From Eucommia ulmoides (taxonomy: Eukaryota > Streptophyta > Magnoliopsida > Garryales > Eucommiaceae), in assembly GCA_016647705.1 (NCBI GenBank), contig CM028336.1, forward strand, positions 16,380,880 to 16,444,879: a stretch of 64,000 bases of DNA, written 5' to 3'. How positions within the stretch are numbered: the stretch's first letter is position 1; each line of letters opens with the position of its first letter. The translations under genes and the position numbers were made by a program. The notes under the pieces were generated by a model. It saw only the letters and a program-made list of their open reading frames with translations. It was not told the origin of the DNA and did no database searches. Of the stretch, positions 61,001-64,000 are shown piece after piece.

Positions 61001-62586
61001 CTTTTCAAACTAAGTGTCATTTACAAATCCCTCCAAGCAGAGATTTCAGATCCAACCGCCGGCCATCGGCCGCTGACAACCGCCACCGACCACCGGCCAC
61101 CTGCTGCAGACCCACACAGTGGTAATGGTAGTTATCCAAATAAGGAAATTATAAAATTACACAATCAAATTCTTCATCTAAAATAGTTATCCAAACAAGG
61201 GATTTGTAAATGATGGGATTTTGAAATCCTTTCATTTACAAATCCCTTGGATTTGTCAAATCCATTACCCAAACGCAACCTTAATTTTTATGTTTTTCGT
61301 GTTTACACTTCCATCCCCTCTCCTCCTTCCTCCCTACACCATCCTCTTAGGCGAGAATCTGATTCCGGTAGCTGATGCCGGATTCTTTTGCTTTTCCTCT
61401 CTCTCATCATCTAATAACTAACCCCAACCCTCTACCAGTGCCACTACCCCGACCCCCGCCGGTAATGCCACCGCCCACCCCCCGCCGACCCTTGTCCACG
61501 GCCTCCCTCTTCTTCTTCTTCTCTCTCTCTCTTAAATATATATACATACATACATACATATACATACATATATATATATATATATAAACACATACCTCTT
61601 ATTTGAAACTTCAAATATTCTTTATTTGAAAAAATTGTATATTTTTCAAGTAGAGACTTTATTGTACAAATGCATTCCATTCTTGATTTATTCCCAACAC
61701 TAATCAAACATTGAAATGGAAATGGTCATTCCAATACCATATCTAATCCCTTTTGTCACCAAACATAAGAATGGTAATGACCATTCCATTCTATTACCAT
61801 AATAATTCCAGTACTATTGTCATTCAATTCTATTCCATTCCAGCGTACCAAACGCAACGTTAGTGTTCACAAAATCAATATTGAATCTGAAGATAAATCA
61901 GCCACAACAGATAAAGTGAACTGAGATGGTATACCTGGTTACGATCCCACTGCCGTCAATATCAATATTTTTGAAAAGAATAACAGAGAAGAACGACGGC
62001 AGCTTACAAATCTCCTTTGTAACCGGCTTAAATTCTAACATCATTAAAGGTAAGCACCCGTAAGAATTACAATTTCAAATACTATTCGACTTACAAATAT
62101 GCTTCAAGTATATCTCACCATGCACTTGTAGTCCATCCATGTGCCCATAGAAAAATTGATTGATCCTAAACAAGCATCGTTCTTTTAGTTCATTTGAAGG
62201 TGGACGGCCATCTTGAAAGTAGAACTGCAAAGAAATAGTATTTCAGAAAACAAATAGAAAATCCAGAAATAACAATTAACAAGTTAATAGAACAGCATTA
62301 AGATGCAGCCAATTAAAAAACAAAACAAAGATACATTTCCAACCTGAGGTATCAACTCTTTCACTGGCTCGCTCACTAATTTCAGAGGAGAACCTAAAGC
62401 AGAAGGACCTGCTCTTTGTTTCATAATACGAGGCGAACCAGATGAACTTCTAGGTGAAAGAGGAGGCGTACTGCCAGCAGGAAATATGGAAGGTAATGAA
62501 TTGCTTGAAGCAACATTTGTGCCAGAAGATGTTCCAGAAGCATTCAAAGGAAGACCTGCTTTAGCATTGTTGAGTAAAGATTTTAC
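14623..62586 (-). CDS. PP2A regulatory subunit B'' (EF-hand type), 11 exons, first exon outside window
   Basis: Regulatory B'' subunit of the heterotrimeric protein phosphatase 2A. In this family it binds the A scaffold, directs the catalytic C subunit to substrates, and responds to calcium. The visible coding exons on the minus strand are 62586-62344, 62224-62119, 62034-61935, 47595-47490, 47233-47143, 25462-25321, 18480-18333, 18221-18112, 15638-15482, 15118-14993 and 14763-14623. Every junction has AG/GT signals and the phases close exactly, giving 489 residues plus TAG. Two EF-hand loops match the calcium sites of the family: [12 protein letters not shown] at about residues 281-292 (last position N, not E) and the canonical [12 protein letters not shown] at 354-365. 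The block ending in RDPFLIRQ and the acidic C-terminus are also family signatures. Known plant B'' proteins are about 540 residues, so roughly 50-60 N-terminal residues are missing, presumably on an exon beyond 64000. It resembles Arabidopsis B'' isoforms rather than TON2/FASS. The family assignment is from recall, not a search. Confidence 0.95.
14993..15118 (-). CDS. PP2A B'' exon 11
   Basis: 126 bases, 42 codons, [19 protein letters not shown] through [10 protein letters not shown]. Acceptor atgCAG, donor CGCCAG/GTGC. One of the most conserved blocks of plant B'' subunits. Confidence 0.96.
15482..15638 (-). CDS. PP2A B'' exon 10 (EF-hand 2)
   Basis: 157 bases with the best calcium site of the protein, [12 protein letters not shown], followed by the family-diagnostic [20 protein letters not shown]. 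Acceptor tttAG, donor CCGGAG/GTTAGT. The 363-base intron to the next exon has a long open frame (15162-15395) that is not coding. Confidence 0.96.
15639..18111. other. 2.5-kb intron, no element recognised
   Basis: AT-rich intron between exons 9 and 10. Recurring TTCACTAATGAGTCAAT/CAGTATAA phrases near 16870-17110 hint at a decayed repeat. No transposon ends seen. Confidence 0.6.
18112..18221 (-). CDS. PP2A B'' exon 9
   Basis: 110 bases, encoding [19 protein letters not shown] to SSEPSLEYW (Trp split). Acceptor ctctCAG, donor TACTG/GTATG. The intron before it is only 111 bases. Confidence 0.94.
18333..18480 (-). CDS. PP2A B'' exon 8 (EF-hand 1)
   Basis: 148 bases, encoding [19 protein letters not shown] and the calcium loop [12 protein letters not shown], then [17 protein letters not shown]. 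Acceptor ctacAG, donor CTCAG/GTTTG, ending in phase 0. Loop positions 1, 3, 5 and 9 are Asp; position 12 is Asn rather than Glu. Confidence 0.94.
18919..19578 (+). mobile_element. TRIM retrotransposon with perfect TSD (TTATC)
   Basis: 5' LTR 18919-19044 and 3' LTR 19452-19578 (126 and 127 bases) share GAATCCCACAT, TTGTGTTACCT, a TATA box (ATATATAAAGCC / ACATATAAAGCC) and TTTGAGRGTGAG. The primer site TGGTATCAGAG starts at 19045. TTATC flanks both ends (18914-18918 and 19579-19583). The interior holds a second primer-like TGATATCAGAGTC (19258) preceded by the 3' part of an LTR (about 19208-19257), so the interior is duplicated. No coding capacity. Sits in the 6.85-kb intron of PP2A B''. Confidence 0.9.
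19584..20959. other. Intron sequence, no gene recognised
   Basis: Includes a purine-rich block (19835-19960) that opens long shadow frames on the minus strand, and an imperfect AT-rich tandem (about 20060-20200). A stretch at 20200-20700 has open frames on the plus strand with no family I recognise; it may be a decayed LINE ORF1. Confidence 0.45.
20960..22530 (+). repeat. LTR family copy C, interrupted by about 0.9 kb of inserted sequence
   Basis: Matches copies A (37314-38804) and B (41422-44027). The first part (to about 21430) aligns with the GGCAACG-rich middle of A; the end (22325-22530) aligns with the R/U5 part, including CCTGCAATGCTTGACCAG and the terminal CAGGCCATCAC. Between them lies unrelated sequence with its own TATTTATAGG box and a CT microsatellite. 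The start is missing relative to A. An inverted repeat (GGCCATCAC...GTGATGGC) follows at 22522-22575. Confidence 0.7.
21857..21948 (+). repeat. 46-bp tandem duplication
   Basis: Two almost identical 46-base units beginning ACGCGCCCCC, each with AGAGAGCT..AGCTCTCT inverted arms, so each unit can fold as a hairpin. A (CT)n microsatellite follows at about 21978-22006. Confidence 0.9.
22531..25320. other. Intron sequence, mostly unassigned
   Basis: No coding gene. At 24490-24534 (CCTACTTAGGTGCGACAAAG, then (TTG)n) it resembles the 3' tail of plant RTE-type LINEs or related SINEs. The rest shows no clear element ends. Confidence 0.5.
25321..25462 (-). CDS. PP2A B'' exon 7
   Basis: 142 bases, encoding [20 protein letters not shown] through DINKVL. 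The acceptor ggccAG completes the split Ala codon from exon 6; the donor is TTGAG/GTAAAA. It has an EF-like loop [12 protein letters not shown]. It sits alone between the 21.7-kb and 6.85-kb TE-filled introns, yet is intact. Confidence 0.93.
25463..26880. other. Start of 21.7-kb intron, no element recognised
   Basis: No gene. A long T run (26880-26900) followed by GGTAAGCATAA is, on the minus strand, the same TTATGCTTACC plus poly-A signature seen at 53205-53230, suggesting a minus-strand LINE 3' end here. Confidence 0.4.
26901..29052 (-). pseudogene. Copia element 1, gag to integrase part (minus)
   Basis: Minus-strand remnants in order: gag C-terminal part (29050-28640), protease region reading VIDST..DHM near 28300, integrase motif [10 protein letters not shown] and ERKNRH-like block to [12 protein letters not shown] (27599-27381), then an integrase C-terminal part with frameshifts (27360-27080). 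Heavily frameshifted. It matches the minus-strand copia at 56365-60498 segment by segment. The rest of gag is at 33637-33927, separated by a LINE. Confidence 0.75.
29053..33636 (-). mobile_element. L1-type LINE, minus strand, inserted in copia gag
   Basis: ORF1 has a DUF4283-like domain (32769-32398: VGKF-like start, [28 protein letters not shown]). ORF2 remnants follow: endonuclease (31677-31336: [29 protein letters not shown]), RT (about 31280-30550: [19 protein letters not shown], with the catalytic box reading YAND near 31125), zf-RVT (30168-29938: [19 protein letters not shown]) and RNase H (29707-29170: GSSRGN). It has a short A-rich tail at 29053-29060. ATAAGATT occurs at both flanks (29045-29052 and 33637-33644) as a target duplication, inside copia gag. 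Stops and frameshifts make it dead. Confidence 0.85.
32122..32259 (-). repeat. 69-bp tandem duplication in the LINE ORF1-ORF2 region
   Basis: 32122-32190 and 32191-32259 differ at one base (AGACACTG versus AGACATTG), so the duplication is recent compared with the decay of the LINE. Confidence 0.93.
33637..33927 (-). pseudogene. Copia element 1, gag N-terminal part (minus)
   Basis: Reverse-strand reading aligns with the gag of the copia at 59200-59540 (for example CATGTGTAG..., WSKDI-like block near the start). It joins 26901-29052 once the LINE is set aside. It ends where the candidate Helitron begins. Confidence 0.7.
33928..35640 (+). mobile_element. Candidate Helitron, 5' end only
   Basis: TCTCTACTATAAAATAAGAA starts at 33928 right after an A, as Helitrons do (A/TC), followed by AGACACATTTTGAAGGC-type sequence I associate with plant Helitron 5' ends. 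No Rep/helicase frame is visible and no CTRR end with hairpin was found, so the right limit is a guess. A pyrimidine-rich open frame at 34144-34498 has no recognised domain. Confidence 0.4.
35641..36450 (-). pseudogene. Ty3/gypsy integrase remnant (minus)
   Basis: Reverse-strand frames read the zinc-binding region [21 protein letters not shown] and CLVC (about 36320-36200), then pieces matching the catalytic core ([27 protein letters not shown]) to about 35750. Several stops and frameshifts. No LTR can be linked to it. Confidence 0.75.
37314..38804 (+). repeat. LTR family copy A (1491 bp)
   Basis: Begins TGTTAGCCTCTAACA and ends CAGGCCATCGCA, the ends being defined by comparison with inverted copy B. 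It has a TATA box (CCTATATATGTG, 38570) and polyadenylation signal (AATAAAAC, 38670), as expected for U3-R-U5. Copies A and C share about 100 bases beyond the LTR (TTTGAACCTGTGA, TTGGCTCCTGAA), which looks like internal sequence after a 5' LTR. No coding domain found. No target duplication is evident. Confidence 0.7.
39400..40000 (-). pseudogene. LINE reverse transcriptase fragment (minus)
   Basis: Reverse-strand reading shows [19 protein letters not shown] (cf. GLRQGDPLSP) and [13 protein letters not shown] (cf. LLFADDT), so both catalytic motifs are changed at Asp. Different from the LINE at 29053-33636. Ends undefined. Confidence 0.7.
40308..41002. mobile_element. Repeat with inverted termini (AGGCTCAAG / CTTGAGCCT)
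   Basis: AAGGCTCAAG near 40308 and CTTGAGCCT near 40994 are inverted, with GGCGCAAGGTGAGGC-type sequence inside the left end. An inverted (TTG)n RTE-like tail (ACAACAACAACTAAGCC) is embedded at 40676-40695. Family unknown; it abuts the truncated 5' side of the following copia. Confidence 0.4.
41003..41421 (+). pseudogene. Copia element 3, integrase-RT linker
   Basis: Reads [11 protein letters not shown], then LQVYSRRQ, and in another frame a block like [22 protein letters not shown], a typical copia linker. Left end truncated. Interrupted at 41422 by LTR copy B and resumes at 44028. Confidence 0.75.
41422..44027 (-). repeat. LTR family copy B, inverted, inserted in copia and carrying a nested solo LTR
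   Basis: Reverse complement of copy A: the left edge TGTGATAGCC matches A's end, the right edge GGGTCTAACA matches A's start. Without the nested 1073-bp LTR and its duplicated CAAGG it is about 1528 bases, close to A's 1491. It separates two consecutive parts of one copia coding region. No clear target duplication at its edges. Confidence 0.8.
42284..43356 (+). mobile_element. Solo LTR with perfect TSD (CAAGG)
   Basis: Starts TGTAATGACCCGG, ends GGGTATTACA: the inverted TGTAAT/ATTACA ends common in plant gypsy LTRs. CAAGG is duplicated at 42279-42283 and 43357-43361. No internal region, so it arose by LTR-LTR recombination. It has ATATATATGGGTGG near 42930. Confidence 0.92.
44028..45579 (+). 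pseudogene. Copia element 3, RT and RNase H
   Basis: Continues from 41421. RT reads [38 protein letters not shown] and EQPPGF (44125-44460), then frameshifts. The catalytic box near 44640 reads HLDD where YVDD is expected. RNase H is well kept (45073-45489: [46 protein letters not shown]). A purine tract GAAGGGGAG sits at 45571-45579 before the LTR. Confidence 0.88.
45580..45735 (+). repeat. LTR of copia element 3 (about 156 bp)
   Basis: Starts TGCTAAAGAGTATTTATG after the polypurine tract, has a TATA box (ATTATAAATAGAGG, 45661) and runs to CTTGTTACTTTTTAA directly before a primer-like TGATATCAGAACC. The usual terminal CA is not evident. Confidence 0.7.
45736..46050 (+). mobile_element. TRIM interior and 3' LTR joined to a copia LTR
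   Basis: TGATATCAGAACCAAGAC onwards matches the interior of the TRIM at 18919-19578. The final 124 bases (45927-46050) are the TRIM LTR (TGAGGGGGCGTGTTGAATCC to GAGTTTCTACA). No TRIM 5' LTR precedes it; the copia LTR takes that place. Confidence 0.8.
46140..46365 (-). mobile_element. Probable truncated MITE
   Basis: The right end reads AACCAAACGTACCCTA; reverse-complemented, TAGGGTACGTTTGGTTAAGG is a common plant MITE terminus. Internal AAATCCCT/AGGGATTT repeats are present. The matching left terminus is not visible. Confidence 0.4.
46366..47142. other. Intron sequence next to exon 6, nothing recognised
   Basis: AT-rich, no element ends. Likely original intron. Confidence 0.5.
47143..47233 (-). 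CDS. PP2A B'' exon 6
   Basis: 91 bases, encoding [20 protein letters not shown] to FQERY. Acceptor catAG, donor TATG/GTATG, ending in phase 1. It is followed by the largest intron of the gene, 21.7 kb (25463-47142). Confidence 0.93.
47490..47595 (-). CDS. PP2A B'' exon 5
   Basis: 106 bases, encoding [15 protein letters not shown] through LKYLTQ. Acceptor cgAAG, donor CTCAG/GTTCC. The incoming two-base phase from exon 4 is completed by its first G (Arg codon AGG), confirming linkage across the 14.3-kb intron. Confidence 0.92.
47596..48500. other. Intron sequence next to exon 5, nothing recognised
   Basis: AT-rich, with a short GA repeat at 48438-48450. No coding sequence. Confidence 0.5.
48600..49690. 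repeat. GC-rich island in the intron
   Basis: About 1 kb of GC-rich sequence (strongest 49020-49640) with frequent GGCAACG, GCCAGC and CGATG steps, giving overlapping open frames on both strands that look like composition artefacts. Its GGCAACG style resembles the middle of LTR copies A and C, so it may be a diverged relative. No domain recognised. Confidence 0.45.
50152..50250. repeat. 31-bp AT-rich tandem repeat, about three copies
   Basis: Units of TCTAAAATTATATTTTTTAC followed by AACTTTCTCTT; the last two copies are nearly identical. Confidence 0.88.
50316..50434. repeat. Foldback hairpin (about 119 nt)
   Basis: AGGACCATCCAAGG pairs with CCTTGGGATGGTCCT around a short T-rich loop. The arms extend outwards imperfectly (CTTGCAAAGGTCCCA with GGTTCCCACTTG...CAACAAG). 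A small foldback or MITE; miRNA-precursor-like in shape only. Confidence 0.7.
51081..51254. repeat. 87-bp tandem duplication
   Basis: ATCCATCCATCCCAATGGAG recurs at 51081 and 51168, with matching downstream sequence through AAGTGCTAAAATGTGATAT. Confidence 0.9.
51255..53040. other. Intron sequence with minor repeats, no gene
   Basis: 51340-51530 has inverted CCGGTTAT/AATAAACCGGT and GGCCCGTCG..GGGCC phrases suggestive of a DNA transposon end. Open frames at 52061-52330 and 52767-53036 have no recognised family. Confidence 0.4.
53041..53231 (+). mobile_element. Probable LINE 3' end with poly(A)
   Basis: TTTATCAATAAAGTTATGC followed by TTACC and a run of about 18 A: a retroposed 3' end on the plus strand. 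Upstream LINE coding is not recognisable. Confidence 0.5.
53290..54154 (+). mobile_element. PIF/Harbinger-like non-autonomous DNA transposon, copy 1
   Basis: Inverted ends GCATTTGGTACAT (left) and ATGTACCAAACATGCC (right). The interior has no transposase. It holds a (TG)n microsatellite (53584-53608) and GA-rich tract. It matches copy 2 (60508-61859) in reverse orientation over its whole length. Three-base flanks resemble TWA imperfectly, so the superfamily is tentative. Confidence 0.78.
54155..54820. other. AT-rich intron sequence, nothing recognised
   Basis: No gene or transposon ends seen. Confidence 0.5.
54821..56330 (+). pseudogene. Copia fragments fused to a LINE ORF1-like fragment
   Basis: A copia linker ([29 protein letters not shown], 55160-55260) runs in one open frame (55106-55465) into [20 protein letters not shown], which resembles the start of plant LINE ORF1 rather than copia RT. 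After a gap, degenerate copia RNase H follows (55850-56170: [16 protein letters not shown]-like). Stops and frameshifts throughout the RNase H part. Confidence 0.6.
56365..59540 (-). pseudogene. Copia element 4, gag, partial integrase, RT, RNase H (minus)
   Basis: In coding order from high to low coordinates: gag (59540-58900), GGRGG-like and zinc-knuckle region (58870-58740), protease region [10 protein letters not shown] (58500-58470), integrase C-terminus [16 protein letters not shown] (58083-58000), RT pieces [16 protein letters not shown] (about 57520), RNase [19 protein letters not shown] (56994-56800) and [11 protein letters not shown] (56650-56600). The integrase core between about 58320 and 58200 is deleted. 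Same family as copia element 1. Inactive. Confidence 0.82.
59541..60302. other. Copia element 4, leader between primer site and gag
   Basis: Untranslated leader on the minus strand. TGGTATCTAGAG (60302-60291, reverse strand) is a primer-binding site next to the LTR. No gene. Confidence 0.6.
60303..60498 (-). repeat. 5' LTR of copia element 4 (196 bp)
   Basis: On the minus strand starts TGTTGATAGGATG, has a TATA box (TCTATTATAAATAG) and ends TTTATTGACA, directly followed by the primer site. No matching 3' LTR is seen below 56365. Confidence 0.8.
60508..61859 (-). mobile_element. PIF/Harbinger-like DNA transposon, copy 2, with nested MITE
   Basis: Reverse-oriented homologue of 53290-54154: left end GGTATGTTTGGTACATGGG, right end GCGTACCAAACGCAACG. 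Subtracting the nested MITE leaves about 914 bases versus 865. At the position of copy 1's (TG)n it has ACATAC/AT repeats. It ends 75 bases from the donor of exon 4. Confidence 0.8.
60846..61280 (+). mobile_element. Tourist-like MITE with TTA target duplication
   Basis: 435 bases with inverted ends GGTTGTATTTGGGTAA and TTACCCAAACGCAACC, flanked by TTA on both sides (60843-60845, 61281-61283), fitting PIF/Harbinger. A truncated relative is at 11526-11670. Non-coding. Confidence 0.88.
61935..62034 (-). CDS. PP2A B'' exon 4
   Basis: 100 bases, encoding [16 protein letters not shown] and a degenerate EF-like loop [12 protein letters not shown], whose last residues are in the next exon and whose position 12 is not acidic. 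The donor ACCAG/GTATAC opens a 14.3-kb intron. A DNA transposon ends only about 75 bases past this donor (61859). Confidence 0.93.
62119..62224 (-). CDS. PP2A B'' exon 3
   Basis: 106 bases, starting [14 protein letters not shown]. Acceptor ttgCAG, donor CATG/GTGAGA, ending in phase 1. It starts the conserved core that contacts the A scaffold in this family. Introns on either side are short (119 and 84 bases), unlike most of this gene. Confidence 0.93.
62344..62586 (-). CDS. PP2A B'' exon 2 (first visible coding exon)
   Basis: Encodes residues 1-81 of the visible part, starting VKSLLNNAK and ending KELIPQ. It begins in phase 0 after an acceptor ending gtgCAG (an in-frame ATG at 62595 lies in the intron and is not the start). 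The donor is CAG/GTTGG. It contains a Ser/Pro-rich linker with TPPLSPR and GSPR motifs, candidate proline-directed phosphosites typical of the N-terminal region of this family. The preceding exon is expected upstream (coordinates above 64000). Confidence 0.93.
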
Positions 62587-64000
62587 CTGCACCATCAGAA
62601 ATATAATTGAAATTAATTTGTGTCAAAACTTTAAGCTAAAGATAGACCAAAGAAGAGGATATTACTAAAAGTGCAAGAAACAATAGACAAAGCATAAGCG
62701 TCTTGCAAATAGGAGGCAAATTCAATTCTACTGGTACCCCAATCGTATGGTTTTAGCAACTTGACTAGGATGAGTCACCAATGACACAGACATGCAGACA
62801 ATAATAAACAACAAAATGAAGCTTGTGTGTTTATCAGCAGAAAGAAACACCAAAATTATCATTTTTAAAGTGCAACCAAATAGAAAATCATATGATCACT
62901 AATTCCTGTGATATTTATAAGAAATTTCAAGATCCTCTCTCTGATAAAAAAAGAAATGCTCCTAGAATCGACATTTTAAAGATTAAGACATCAAAACACA
63001 CACATTTCAATTTTCAATTGTGTTTTGTTGGTAGCAAAGGCATGAATATTTGTCTGCAGATACACATATACACAACGTAGGCTCCAGCAAAATATTAACT
63101 ACTTCTGCACCAAGATTGTCACATATTTCCAGAACTTCCAACGACAACCAAGAGACCCCAGGCAGCAACATCTTACGTGAAAAGACAAATAGTATATACC
63201 ATGTCTAGACTCTAGCAATCTCAACAATCAGACCTCAACACCCACCATGCCTGCCACCTCTTGTGACTAGTAATAATAATTTTCATTGCAACAACCATAA
63301 AGCACAACCATTGAGGCCCAAAGGAGCCAAGTAGAAAAAAGTCACATTTGAATCCCAGCCATGGATCATGCATGAGAACCTTTGAATTTAAGAATCAAAT
63401 GCTACTTTCCATTGACTTGAGAAAGAAATGATATAAGCTAAAATGTGGCCATTGAGCTGGCTCTAGTTGTACCAGCGCGATTACGGTTCATCAATAATAG
63501 GCCATTTCAATAGAATTTGCTGAACGTGATCATAAATACTGGACGTTCAGATTACTTCTTGTGTTGTTTATACTGCATCATTCTCAAAACTGCCAAAATC
63601 TAGGATTGTTCACTCAATTAGCAATGGAATTTGATTTTGTTCAATTGTGGAAACTTGTGTTCTCTATTATCTTCTCTCTCTTGTTAAAACCGTTAAATTT
63701 TTTCTTTTCCTTTTTCGAACCTCTAGGAAGGCATATATATACATTTCATGATAGACTGGTTTGTGATAGTGAGGTGAAAGGGTGTCTCTTGGCCTGGAGC
63801 GTTGAGGACGGACTTTTCTCGGAAGGGCATTTGGAATTTGAAAGCTCCTCCGAAAGTGACCTTCTTGAAGTGGTCCATTCCTTAAGCATCCATTCTCATT
63901 ATGGATAACATGAAGAGGCAGGGTATCCAGTTTCCCAACCCATGCAGGATGTACATGCCAAAGGAAGTCTATTCCTCGCTTGTTGCTCTGCACAGTTGCC
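62587..64000. other. Intron upstream of exon 2, first exon not found
   Basis: I searched the minus strand for the N-terminal part of PP2A B'' and saw none. The open frame at 63993-63667 is not family-like. No transposon ends recognised. Confidence 0.55.

Noticed and set aside
63667..63993. First exon of PP2A B''
   Set aside because: The basic, Arg/His-rich reading does not resemble the acidic, Pro/Leu-rich N-terminus of this family and has no matching donor in phase 0 that I could support.

Overview
This window is nuclear DNA from a flowering plant, probably a dicot; the species cannot be told from the sequence. The evidence is an intron-rich minus-strand gene of a plant-conserved family, AT-rich non-coding DNA, and dense Ty1/copia and Ty3/gypsy retrotransposons, L1-type LINEs, a TRIM, a SINE and MITEs. 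There is no sign of bacterial or organellar DNA.

Only one host gene can be supported: a canonical serine/threonine protein phosphatase 2A regulatory subunit B'' (EF-hand, calcium-binding; PR72/PR130-like, not the TONNEAU2/FASS branch). Eleven coding exons lie on the minus strand between 62586 and 14623. All splice at GT/AG with consistent phases and give 489 residues ending at a TAG stop. The first coding exon (roughly the N-terminal 50-60 residues) is not visible and probably lies beyond 64000. The visible part spans 47.96 kb for 1.47 kb of coding sequence. Three introns account for this: 14.3 kb (47596-61934), 21.7 kb (25463-47142) and 6.85 kb (18481-25320), all largely built from transposable elements.

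Layout: 1-14.3 kb is the TE-filled region 3' of the gene: a copia pol with its 3' LTR, a degenerate copia end with a long LTR, a complete 4.75-kb LTR element with two 798-bp LTRs but no recognisable enzymes, a MITE fragment and a very short SINE. 14.6-18.5 kb holds the last five exons. The 6.85-kb intron has a TRIM with a perfect target-site duplication and a TE LTR (copy C). The 21.7-kb intron has a copia split by a LINE, a candidate Helitron 5' end, a gypsy integrase remnant, LTR copies A and B of the same family in opposite orientation, a solo LTR nested in copy B, which is itself nested in another copia, and a copia-TRIM chimera. The 14.3-kb intron has a GC-rich island, a foldback, two inverted copies of a PIF/Harbinger-like DNA transposon (one carrying a nested MITE), a copia/LINE fusion and a minus-strand copia with its LTR. 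61.9-62.6 kb holds three more exons.

The TE genes are all broken. The picture is layered TE insertion, much of it datable by nesting, inside one essential regulatory gene whose exons and splice sites stay intact. No CRISPR array, rRNA gene, functional tRNA gene or convincing new protein-coding system was found.
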